From Spongilla lacustris (Eukaryota > Porifera > Demospongiae > Spongillida > Spongillidae): a stretch of DNA of 64,000 bases. Below are positions 11,561-22,100 of the stretch, in pieces; within the stretch, counting starts at the first letter, position 1; every line of letters begins with the position of its first letter. A program made the position numbers and the translations under genes. Where the stretch lies: the NCBI GenBank assembly GCA_949361645.1, contig OX442437.1:2500296-2564295 (forward strand), written 5' to 3'. The notes below the pieces were generated by a model that saw nothing but the letters and a program-made list of their open reading frames with translations, had not been told where the DNA came from and searched no databases.

Positions 11561-11664
11561 AGCTATAGCATTTTGTGTATATTGTGTGTAGTCTTTATAC
11601 ATGTATAATAGTGTACTTGTGTAGATCCGTTATTATTGTATTTCAATAAATAATAATAATACCT

Positions 11665-11871
11665 TTGGCAGCAGAGACCTTTTGCTGTTGGAGTGTAGAA
11701 GCTCAGGGTTCCATTTCTCGGCTGGCTGCACGTCTGGCTTTGCAGTTGCAGTGCAGCAAGTCAAAGGCCATTACAAGCATCTACCAGAGACTGAACCTCA
11801 CCCTAGTTCACTGCAATGCCAGAGCCTTGCTATCCCGTGCTAGGTTTCAGCATTCAGTGGGAGAGGGCTGA
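11665..11871 (+). pseudogene. Retroelement 3' fragment C (C-terminal tail only)
   Basis: Encodes E-A-Q-G-S-I-S-R-L-A-A-R-L-A and an R-L-N-L-T-L-V tail, matching the last 60 residues of neighbouring fragments. It begins right after a TAA-rich tail and is followed by a GT microsatellite and another TAA-rich stretch. Confidence 0.6.
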
Positions 11872-11876
11872 AAATG

Positions 11877-11919
<43 letters not shown>

Positions 11920-11936
11920 TGTGTGTGTGTGTGTGT
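11877..11936. repeat. (GT)n microsatellite
   Basis: About 60 bp of GT repeats with one GTAT interruption, within the 3' region of retroelement fragment C. Confidence 0.95.
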
Positions 11937-12389
11937 TTTTCTCTTTCTAATTTTGTGTAGTCTAGGTGGTAGGTATATATTATTATAATAATAAAGGTAG
12001 ATATAGTAATTTTGGTGTGTAGTCTAGTTGTATATGTTTATACATGTATATCAGTGTATTTGTGTACATGTAAATTTTGTACTTATGTAAGATGAACCTC
12101 ACCTTGACAAGGTCCATTTCTCGAGCCATCCTAGTTAGGGGTCTTGGTGTGTGAACATATAGCAAGGTTATAATACTACGTTGTTACTACATGTATTGTG
12201 AGCTATAAAAATTAATAAAAATTTTAATGGGTTTTTAAGTGAGAGTGATGTTGAGTAGAAGTGCATTGTAGATTTAGATGTATGGTGTAGTTAGTTGTGT
12301 ATTTTACGTATGTGTGTATATTATTGTACCTATGTATATGTACTATGTCCCAATTAACATATAAACACAAAATGCTATAGCTAAGTATA

Positions 12390-12784
12390 TAATAACATGA
12401 GTTGGCCTTAATTAGGGACATGTTCAGACGACCATATAGATTCGAAATCACTCTGAACATCGTTTGGTTAGTTTTGATGCAGAGTCTGCGGGCCAAACGT
12501 GAGATGGTACGTTGTGCTTCTATGCCCCATGCACCATCGGCTTCCACTGCTAAGGGCACACAGATCCATCCAAGTTCTTCACACTTTGGATCATTTTCAA
12601 TGTGCTTTCGGACTTCAGCAGATGCAGCTGCTGACCCCCCTGTGAATCCCACTTCGGCAATGACATTTGAGTTAAGCGGTGAAATCACAGTGAGGTCTAG
12701 AGCTGCTGGTCTGCTGCAGTGCCAGTTGGGAACCAAAATGTCAGCTGGTCTAGTGAGACGGTTTGCAATGTGCTCAGCTATCAA
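12390..12784 (-). pseudogene. Retroelement 3' fragment D (nuclease domain, reverse strand)
   Basis: An uninterrupted minus frame encodes T-R-P-A-D-I-L-V-P-N-W, then R-P-A-A-L-D-L-T-V, A-E-V-R-K-H...K-C-E-E-L-G-W and a G-A-W-G-I-E-A-Q helix. It is the same C-terminal domain as fragments B, G and K, and the best preserved of the small copies. It begins head-to-head with fragment E at about 12785. Confidence 0.75.
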
Positions 12785-12799
12785 TGTTACTTATGATGC

Positions 12800-13715
12800 C
12801 TGGAGCCAGGCACAGCTAGGACTAAATTTGGTGGTCTGGGTCTTCGCTCCCTCTATCACCATGCTGCTGCAGCTGGCTTTTGCAAAGTTGATAACATCCA
12901 CCTACAACAGGCAGTGGCAGTGGGTCTCAGCCACTAATTCCATCTCAGTCAATTCTCCCATTCATCAGAAGGTCTTGTCAGGAATGATCCAACCCCAACA
13001 TTTCCACATCTTGTTGGAATCTTCCTCCCCAGCTAACAGAGCTTGCCGCCTGTCAGTGGCTGCTCCTCATGCTTCCTCCTGGCTATTAGTTGTCCCTTCC
13101 CCTGGTTGTTTGGGCCTGCACCTGGAGTCAAACGAATACCAGATGGCCATTGGGTGGTGGCTGGGGCTAGATACTTCATGCCAGTCCATATGCCCATTCT
13201 GCCCCGATATTTCACTTGATCCTCTGGGTCACCATGCTGTGACCAGCAGGCATGGGGGGGGGAAGGGGGGGGGGGGGGGGGGATGTGGTCATACACCATG
13301 ATTGTCTATGAGATGAGGTATTTGACCTCTGCGATCGTGCCCACCTAAGTGTGAGTGTGGAGAGAGGTCATGGCCTTACCAGAGACCTTGATCCCACCAG
13401 ACCTGCTGACATTCTCATTGCTGGCTGGGACAGAGGCAAACCTGCGGCACTAGACCTGACCATTACCTCACCACTCTGCTCTGTCATCTTGGGTGAATCC
13501 AAATGCCAAGAGTTGGGCTGATCCTGCATCTCATTGGTGGGGTAAGCAGGCCCATGATACCATCTCCAGGCTGGCATCCTTCCTGGCCATTCACCAGACC
13601 TCCCCCAAGGCAGTAGTTGTGGCTGAAATTTATGGTCGGTTGTATGTGGTCCTGGTTCGGTCCATTGCTGGAGCCATCCTGGCAAGAGAGCTCCCAACCT
13701 CCAAACTGCTATTAG
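12800..13715 (+). pseudogene. Retroelement 3' fragment E
   Basis: Frames encode F-G-G-L-G-L-R-S (RT thumb end, about 12822), an A-P-H-A-S-S-W-L region, W-W-L-G-L-D-T, and the zinc motif C-P-F-C-P...L-D-P-L-G-H-H-A-V-T. After a 20-base poly-G run, R-P-A-D-I-L-I-A-G-W-D-R-G-K-P-A-A-L-D-L follows in another frame (about 13400). The end reads S-R-L-A-S-F-L-A-I-H and an I-Y-G-R-L tail. Homopolymer growth and indels broke the frame. The fragment ends in an (AAT)n tract at 13958-13996. Confidence 0.75.
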
Positions 13716-13957
13716 TAGTTTAGTTGTATGTAGTATTAGTGTATGTGTATATGTAATGTGGTTGTATTGTAGTAAGTATTATTATTATCTATATGGCAGA
13801 CTGAGCATTGTGCTTGTGAGAGCAACTCCAGGGCTATTCTTGCAAGATCCTTGCAGGTGGCAGGCATACAGGTGGATGCAATGAACTATTGATATGTTAG
13901 TTCATTCTGTGTGTATTTGTATGTATCCATTATGTATTTATCCTCTTAAATAAAAAA

Positions 13958-13996
<39 letters not shown>
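13958..13996. repeat. (AAT)n microsatellite tail
   Basis: About 12 AAT units directly after a short A-run, at the 3' end of retroelement fragment E. It resembles the simple-repeat tails of some non-LTR elements. Confidence 0.9.
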
Positions 13997-13997
<1 letters not shown>

Positions 13998-14019
13998 TAC
14001 ATGTATACTATATTACTAT

Positions 14020-14430
14020 ATGTTACCTTGGTTCCATGGAAATGTGGAAAACTTCTTATACATGTATGGGGTGCAGCATGTGTGGACACCTATGCACCTT
14101 CCTATAGCAGAATTGCATCACAGGAGGCAGGGGCAGTTGCTGACCGAGCTGAGAGAAGATAATCCAACAAATACTCAAATATGGAGCCCAATATGTATCT
14201 GTTTACTCCAGTTATCATAGAAACATCGGGTGTGTTTGGAAAACAGACTCTTTCTTTCTTAAAGGATCGTGCTTGTTGTGTTCGTAAGGTGTCAGGAGAA
14301 GTGAAGTCCTTTCCATATCTACTTCAACGCCTCACTGTAGCTGTACAGCGAGGTAATGCTGCCTCAGTCCTGGGCACCTTTGCTAGCGAAGATTGCCTTG
14401 TTTTTGAGAACGGTGACGCATATTCATCCA
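14020..14430 (+). pseudogene. Retroelement 3' fragment F (divergent subfamily)
   Basis: The frame gives V-T-L-V-P-W-K-C-G-K-L-L, then C-V-D-T-Y-A-P-S-Y-S, F-T-P-V-I-I-E-T-S-G-V-F-G and an L-Q-R-L-T-V-A-V-Q-R-G-N-A-A-S-V-L-G-T end. This is the last domain of a different branch of the same RT elements. One in-frame stop is visible at about 14160. A TAAA/AAT-rich tail follows at 14498-14533. Confidence 0.68.
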
Positions 14431-14539
14431 TTCATTATTCTATGTATGTATGTATCTTTCTATGTTTAACATTAAACCATGACCTTATTTAGTGTGAAAT
14501 AAATGAATAAATAAATAAATAATAATAATAATTTGACAC

Positions 14540-15136
14540 CTCTAGCGCGCGGTGCTATATGTGCTCTGTGTCCAGGGAGTGTGCTTGATCCCCTAGGCCA
14601 TCACGCTCTCACCTGCAAGCAGGGTGGTGATGTTGTCTCCCACCACAATAAACTCTGAGACACCCTAGCGGAGGCCTGTCGCAGGGCCCACTTGAGTGTT
14701 AAGGTGGAGGCAGGAAGTAACCTCACCCTTGACCATAGCCACTCCCGCCCAGCTGACATCCTGGTACCCAACTGGTCTGTGGGTAAGCCAGCAGCCTTTG
14801 ACCTATCTGTGACATCACTGCTCAATTTAAACGTTTTGATGGAAGCGGGACTCACAGCTGGTGCAGCCGCCAGATCTACTGAGCTGAGGAAGCATGAGGC
14901 AAATGATGGAAAGTGCAGGGAGCTTGGGTGGGTCTGTGTTCCCATGGTTGTTGAAGCTTATGGTGCTTAGGGTGCTGAAGCCATGGAGTCATTGTTGTCT
15001 GGCCTTTCGCCTAGCAACCAGTTCCAACAAGGCAAGGGCTGCTGTCCTAAATAGCCTGTATGGCAAGCTAAATCTCAATCTAGTTAAAGCAAATGCCACT
15101 GCTATGCTGTCTAGATGCTTTGCCTCGGACATGTAA
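14540..15136 (+). pseudogene. Retroelement 3' fragment G
   Basis: Encodes the zinc motif C-A-L-C-P...L-D-P-L-G-H-H-A-L-T-C-K-Q-G-G-D-V-V-S-H-H-N, a stop (TGA at about 14656), then S-R-P-A-D-I-L-V-P-N-W, G-K-P-A-A-F-D-L-S-V-T, E-L-R-K-H...K-C-R-E-L-G-W and V-E-A-Y-G-A. TAG at 14968-14970 and frameshifts end it. Confidence 0.75.
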
Positions 15137-15384
15137 ACAGTTACATATATATATAATTATAATAATTATACTCATGTTATAGTGATATGATGTATATGTA
15201 TGCCTTCATTAAAATGACATTTTGTATGTTTCATTCAATGTCATGTAATATGTACATATACACATGATACAACAGAACAAACAGTTAATACTCATTTCAC
15301 CTGGTGAGGATGGCTGTGGCATTGGCTCTCACTGTAAAAGTCATTAAGTGCTGTGGACATGGGCCTGCATGTTAGGGTGGTGAG

Positions 15385-15684
15385 TCAGGAGGCCAACTGG
15401 GAGAAAGCTTCTACAGCTTCTCTGACCCAAGCATCATACAACACAGTAACAAGAGGAACACACTGCCAGCCCAGTTCACGGCATTTGGCATCATTGGTCA
15501 CATGCTTCCACTCTTCAGCAGCTAGGGCAGCATAGCCTGCAGACATCCCCATCAAGGCAAGGGTATTAAGCAGAGAAGCCCAATTCGTCATTACTAGATC
15601 AGCAGGCCTGGTATGGCTATGGTCATTGGTGAGGTAATTGCTAGCTTCAATCTGTATGCACTGTTGGCATGTTTTGGCCGGCAC
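15385..15684 (-). pseudogene. Retroelement 3' fragment H (reverse strand)
   Basis: The minus frame reads H-T-R-P-A-D-L-V-M-T-N-W then, after a short internal deletion, A-E-E-W-K-H-V-T-N-D-A-K-C-R-E-L-G-W and A-W-V-R-E-A-V-E-A-F. The G-K-P-A-A-x-D strand is missing, so the nuclease would be dead. Confidence 0.68.
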
Positions 15685-15735
15685 ATCACGTAAGATGTTG
15701 TGCTGGGTTACTATAGATCACCTCCATGTTTACAG

Positions 15736-15860
15736 GTGGCGGCATGATGTCCAAGAGGGAGAAGGATATTCAGTTTCTGGTTAAAGCCATAATTGGACCC
15801 CTGAGATATGTCAAGTCCAAGCGACCACTTTATGGCAACGTAAAAAACTGGTGGTTCCAG
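15736..15860 (+). other. Isolated exon-like open segment, unknown
   Basis: Bounded by a good acceptor (tgtttacag) and donor (ttccag/gtgtag). Its frame encodes a basic stretch M-S-K-R-E-K-D-I-Q-F-L-V-K-A-I-I-G-P-L-R. No family was recognised and no partner exon found. It could be a TE fragment or part of a host gene. Confidence 0.25.
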
Positions 15861-16455
15861 GTGTAGATGCAATCCTTGTGATGAAATCACTGAAAGCCAA
15901 GAGGATACATTAGCCTAGGAAACAGGGAGCAAGCATGCCCTATCAGCAGTTGATGAACTTTAATAAAGCAAATTGAACATGTGGGTGTCCAATAATCGTG
16001 AAAGTTTTTTTGGTAGTCTTTAGGAGCAAAGAGAAAAAGTCTCGTTCTGCAGTGCCTCATGGGACGGAACAGAACTTTGAATCTTTAAAAATCTGGTATT
16101 CTCGAACAGAGGTGACGATTGTTCTAGCACCTTAACCCAGAGAAACAGATAGATGCTACGTAGGCTGCAGGTGTATGATAACTCATGACTGCGGCATTCA
16201 GTGACAGTATAGTACTGCTTATAAAGTCTTAAAGTCCGTTATAGGTTATAGAGCTATGTTCTTTTCCAATATAAACGCTTCCAAGGCGCTGAATTAAGGC
16301 TAAAGTTAAGTCGACAGAACTACACCTCTATAGAAGCTATGGTAAACCTCGCTGTTCCTGCATGTGGTTCCTTTATAATTGTTTCTGGCCCGGTGCGTTG
16401 AATCGATTGTTTCACAAATATATGCCGTACATGTACATCGTTCATGACCGGCTGC

Positions 16456-16614
16456 CACTCACTATGAAAAAGGTATTGTTATACACTACTGTATAACAGT
16501 GTGTATATAGACGTTATTGCGTCTACGTGTGTATAACGTCTCAATACACAGTGTTATACACCACTAATTGATGTTATACACTAGTGTATAACAACCCTTT
16601 TTACACAGTGACTG
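16456..16614. mobile_element. Palindromic MITE-like element
   Basis: The outer ends CACTCACTATGAAAAAGG and the inverse of CAGTCACTGTGTAAAAAGG enclose further nested hairpins built from gttatacacta and tgtataac. Both arms pair over most of the 159 bp. A target duplication is not clear. Confidence 0.6.
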
Positions 16615-16787
16615 AGTCAATAGCCCGTCAAATGGCACTGATAAAGTCGACTTGTACAACACAATCCAGCGACGGAACTGGCCATGTATCAAACCGGCTC
16701 CATGCTCCTCTACTTGTAGCTCTCAACAATTTCCTAACGTAAAACCCATTCCAATTCCTGGAAATTTCGTTCCGATATACTGCATGG

Positions 16788-17098
16788 GAGATCGAACGAG
16801 ATACTTGAGTCAAAGATCGAATGGATTGTTCCGAATACTCGAGAATCCGGAATAATTCGTTCGATCTTTAGGTATTCGGACGTTATGAATGACGGTTTCC
16901 GTATACTGGAAAGATCGAACGCATTATTCAGGATACTCGAGTGTCCGGAATATTTCGTTCGACTTTCGCTGTTCATGAATAACGGTACAAAAGATAGAAC
17001 GAATTATTCCGGATACAGGAGAATCCGGAATGATTCATTCGATCTTTGGGTATCCGGAAGCTATGAATGTCGGTTTCCGTATACTAAAAAGATCGAAC
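16788..17098. repeat. Tandem array of about 95-bp units, each with an internal palindrome
   Basis: Three units start with agatcgaa-like sequence at about 16816, 16909 and 16990 and a partial fourth at 17089. Each has a palindrome centred on or near ctcgag, with arms containing ttccggatac and gaacgaattattcc. Between palindromes a gaatg(t/a)cggtttccgtatac spacer recurs. It encodes no protein. Confidence 0.8.
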
Positions 17099-17099
17099 C

Positions 17100-18165
17100 A
17101 GCTTGTCTAAAGATCGGTAGAGATGTGAGGAACATTTAAAAATGCTATATCTTGTTGAAACAGTTAATTAAGAACCAGCAGCCACAGTTGGAAGTTTCAT
17201 GTGGGATAACTAAGTAACACATCACATTCAAGTGGGATGGAGTAGTTTTCAAGTCTTGACAATCCTCACTTTTAATAGGCAGGTAAATGGCCAACCGACA
17301 ACTATGCACATGTAATCAGAATCGTCTCATGCATCAGCATTCACATGCGGTGAGGTATTATGGTATTCCAGAAACCATGCATACCTCTGAAGAATACCCT
17401 AATCCGGTCATTTATCAGTGTGAAGTGTGATTCTAACAAACTTCTTAATTACCACCTCCTTTGCTATCTTGAAATGCTTCTGTTCAGTAGTACAAAAGTG
17501 CCATACTTCTCCCTTTGCTGTTGTGCAGGGGTAGGGGCATTGTATTGGTAGGTTAAGACTAGAAACACATTATTAATCTTCACCAACACACGCACGCACA
17601 CATTCGAAAATAGTATACTGTTTGTAGTATCGGGTACACACCACGATACAGAACGCATAAATTAATAGGTACACACGCCTACGCCTTGGGCGTACGTATT
17701 CTGTGCAGAGGGGGCCGATTCCGGTCATTGGAGTCAGGTCGGTACTGCTTCCAGACCATTATTCCGTTGCAGATGGAGCATTTTTCATTATATTGATAAA
17801 GACGACGATACTTCATTTTTCATTTTTCAATACTTTGCGACGCGCTGAATTTAGGCCACAAATTGAATTCCATCACGTGCAACATTGACAATCGAGCCTC
17901 CGTGTATAAATAGAAATACGAGAAAATAAAATGTGGAAAAGTACACGGACCTACACGGACCTACACGGACCTGTCCGAGTGCTTTTGTTGCAGAGTTGGC
18001 ACATAATAATATCAAGTGCTAAATCGGCTGCACTGAAAATCATACATATAACGATTTACTTGTGATTTAACAATCTTATGTGATTTGGAAATCATAAAAT
18101 AACTACCTGTACATGTAATCACACATCAACATCGAGTCATCGACGGAACGCCCTGTAGGTCCTGC
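17100..18165. other. No gene recognised
   Basis: AT-rich sequence without conserved frames. It holds a short direct repeat at about 17943-17972 (three copies of cacggaccta). Confidence 0.4.
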
Positions 18166-18184
18166 GTAGGAACAGCGTACTTTT

Positions 18185-18300
18185 CGCGATTGCTGCAGAA
18201 CAAAATTTTGCAGAACAAAATCAACGATTGCAGCAGAACAAAGAACCAATTTAGCAATTTTGTCAGAACAAATTTAAAGATTGCGGCAGAACAAATGCAA
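18185..18300. repeat. Irregular short tandem repeat (gcagaacaaa)
   Basis: Five or six copies of a gcagaacaaa-like core with variable spacers containing gattgc. Confidence 0.6.
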
Positions 18301-18647
18301 TGTAGCGCTTGCATCAGATAGGTACTTTAATAAATTGCGTAGGCGCGGCGCGGAAACTTAAATTATGTCGGAAATTGTGACCGTGTTTTGGATTGCTGAA
18401 GTTCTTTGCAAGGTATCAGTTTAGTACTTTATTACTAAATTACAGAAGAAAAGGGGTTGGTGTGGACGCCAGAAACCCTGCTTTATTCTTGGTCCAAAAA
18501 TTCTGGAAGACACAATACTGATAGAATGTTCTAAAATGGAAGCCCTAGAAGAGGGACATGTGTGCACAGAACAGTGATTGAGAGAAAATTCTCTCGACAC
18601 GAAAACAAATAATCATAGTAATAGTGTTCAACTATGACCACACACTT

Positions 18648-18690
18648 GGGGGGGGGGGGGGGGGGGGAGGAGGGAAGGGAGGGAGGAATG
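18648..18690. repeat. Poly-G and G-rich purine tract
   Basis: About 20 consecutive G residues followed by gaggagggaagggaggg. It could form a quadruplex. The neighbouring sequence encodes nothing recognisable. Confidence 0.85.
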
Positions 18691-19061
18691 ATTTTGTTTC
18701 TTTACCCCTCTGAAAATATGGAGAGAATTGATAAACATGGGATAACATGTATTCTAATTTCTATACTAAAAGTTGAAATTTTACAAACACAGATGAAGAT
18801 AAAGTTTTATTCTAGTAAAATAAAATTACATGTATGATTTGTAGACAGCAATTGGGTATAAGTAAGGAAACAAGGGATCACGTTTATTATACATACATTA
18901 ATTTATAAATATCAGTTGCAGACCTATATTAGATGCAGGCAGATTTGAAATAAGGCGGCTAAATGGTATGGGTACGAGACTGCGATAATGAAGATTCATA
19001 CAGTATTGTATCTACATGTAGCTATGGTTGCGCCTAAACAATGTCCCCCACAGAGCAGCAA

Positions 19062-19126
19062 GATATTATAATTATTATAATAATTTATATTATATATTAT
19101 AATATAAATTATAATAATTATAATAT
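19062..19126. repeat. AT-only near-perfect palindrome
   Basis: About 65 bp made only of A and T, with arms that pair apart from a 3-nt offset. It lies roughly 30-95 bp upstream of the first candidate ATG of the peptidase-EGF gene, so it sits in the presumed 5' UTR or promoter. Confidence 0.75.
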
Positions 19127-19157
19127 TGCGGCAACTCAGTCTCTGTCTGTAGTCATC

Positions 19158-22100
19158 ATGCGACCAGTCACCACTATGGTAATGCCAAGGATGTATTTAC
19201 TACTTTCCTTGGTGACCATCTCCACGGCACGCAGAGCTGTAATCTGCCAGCACAAAGAAAACGTCGAACATGTACGCTCTATAATGCTAAAATAAAATTT
19301 AGTAGTTTAGTCTCTCGTTTGAAAACCAGCTAGCTAGCTAAACTATATGTATGTGTTCATGATGGTAGCTTAGCGGCTTTTGTATTTCAGGCTGTGCACG
19401 GAGTCCAATTGGAGCCACACGAACACGTAGCCAAGAGAGTGGCAAACCAACCCGCACGGTTCAGTGTGTTTTATGACTCTTCCATTTCTAACCAGTATGT
19501 TTATGTGTTTATGCTATGTCCTGCGGGAGGGGGGGGGGGGGCGCCGATTCAGACTATTTTGCACGTTGTATAAGTCCTTATCTGTTTGGGCCGAAGCTTT
19601 ACACGATTCCCTGCTCTTACAGCAACTCCTCACAGCTGTACGCGGTGATTAATAACGTACGTCCGCTGTGATGAGTTGCTGTAAGAGCAGAGAAAGGTAT
19701 TCGGCAAAACCGTCTAGCTTCACTAGAATGCTGAAACGACGGAATGCAAAACTTTGTTTTGTTTACCCCGCGATGTACAGTGATTGCTATGATGCATTTA
19801 ATATACGACCTACACTCTACAGTGTATATATGCTAAGTTTATACATATGCTAAGTTATACTGCTAAGTTTTTCTCCTCGCAGGCTTACAATTGCTGTACA
19901 AAACAGGGTGCAGGTTGGTGATTTCTCTTTGTATATAAAAGGAAAGAAAGGGTCTGAGTAAGAAATAACCCCCCATTGGCCAGGGCCATGTACCCTATCA
20001 AATTCATCCCCACGGCTGTAATTCACAATATCATATAAGGGACATAATTTTATTCATGATGGTCAATCGCTAGCGATCTATCCATGAATGTATTAATACA
20101 TCACTACATGAGTGTATTATTAATTTTAACAATACACCGATAAAGTGTGTGTTGTACCGACTACTATACGTATCTATAAGAGTGTGTTGTGCGCATGCAT
20201 CTATGACTATGCAAGTTGTGTTGTGTGTGAGTGTGTGTGTGAGTGTGTGTGTGAGTGTGTGCGTGTGTGTGAGTGTGTGCGTACGTGTGTGTGCATGTGT
20301 GTTTGTACATGTATGTTATATGCGCATCTTTTGTGTTCAAATGGACGTAAATAGCGCACGAACGCACAGTGCAGCAGAGCTCGAGCATGCACAGTGTCCC
20401 GTAAGATCCCATAAAATTGGGGATCCCATCCCACAATTTTCCAGAAATCTGGGGACCCTGTACGGGAAAATTGGTGGATCCCCCCATCCCCAAATTTCTG
20501 GAGAATTAGGGGGACCCTAGCTAGATTAAGGTATACATATGTGTGGTATCTATACAGTATAGTATACGTATTTGCTCCTTTGAGGAAACATGCGACAAGA
20601 AGCTGCCAGACAACCACTAAAACCTTTGGTCAGTGAATATACCACGTTTAGGAGCAGCATGCCCCTAACCTAACTGATGCATTGCATTCGTGCATGATCA
20701 GCTCGATGCTTTTCAGCGTATATGAATAACCAGAACACATACCACCTTGCACTTGAAATCTGAGATTGAGTTATGCACACACAAAAGTTACAATAGTTTA
20801 TACACAAGCTCTTTTTATTGGGGAGCAGATATCAGAGTGGAGGTGATAATTAACAGTGCTTCCCGTAATCCATTTCTTAACTATCTATGATATGGATGAT
20901 GATTGCCTGGATTAGCTTATACAATATGCTACATGTTGCCCATGTGTGTGTGTACATGACTGACGTGTATTGACCAGATTACTGCCTGGGTATCACACTT
21001 TAGGCTACCATGTCAAAACTGACAACATTCCTCAGTCAGACATTGCAAGTGAAACCAGTTGGAGTGCCCATCCTGCTAGATCAGTAAGTACTGCACAATT
21101 AATTTATACTGAATTGGTCACATATTATATCAGGCCTGCATTTGGCCTTGTGTTATTGGCCACTCCTATTCTCCCTGTGACCATAGACGATGTACCACCT
21201 CATCATTTGTGATCATAAATGGACTCCGTTATTGTACTGCAACCTGTGCTGCTACCACAATGTGTGGACAAGCTGTGGTACCAGCTAGCCACCTTCAGGT
21301 GAATGGCAGCTAGCTACAGCACACTACAGTGTGGTGTTGTACTTGGATACACATATTGTGTGTATCAGTGTTTGCATTGGCTGATCCAATGTCAGTCTAT
21401 TAATGCATCTATTAGGATACATTTGCTAGTCTTACTATAGTGAGAACCTCTACAGGTGGACCCACCTAAATCTGCCATCTATGTTGTATGTGTTTCTCTG
21501 CGTGTGCAGTGTATATGTTTATGTGTTGAAGTTAAATAGAGATTGTGTAGTTATATGTTCTTGCAATACCGATGATGCAGGTTTGTAGACAATGCAATGG
21601 AGGCCTCTGTGTCCAAAATAGCACCAATGGGACAGGAGTGAGCAGCACTGATTACATCTTCTATGTGTCTGCTGTCAATACACCTCCTTGTGGAACAGCA
21701 AGTGATAGCACAACTGCGATAGCCTTTGCCACATATTGCCAGACTGAGTCATCCCTTGATAGGTAATGCTTGTTGTATTAAAAAAATTCTTTGGGGGGGG
21801 GGGGGGGGGTAGGGGTGGTTGAGGCATGCAACACTATAAGCATATTGAATGCATTGGAATCATAGTTGTTCAATAATCAAGAGTAGTGATATCTTGTTAA
21901 AGATTCGATATCAAGTTAAATGTATCCAAGTTTAGAGAACATTTTTCGATCTGGAAGATTATTATTATGCTTGCTTTATCTTGAAATAGGAATGGTAGGT
22001 TTGCAATTCGGGATGAGATTTTCCATTGACTGTAGAATTTGCAACCATGAACAGTGAGTCTTTTGCTCACAACTTTTTTTCCCTGCAAAGCACAACAATT

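Noticed and set aside
12402..13301. 299-codon plus-strand frame
   Set aside because: It runs antisense through fragment D and then out of frame through fragment E; the protein is chimeric noise.
20145..20617. Cys/Val-rich and His/Thr-rich frames
   Set aside because: They are translations of the GT/GA microsatellite within intron 2.
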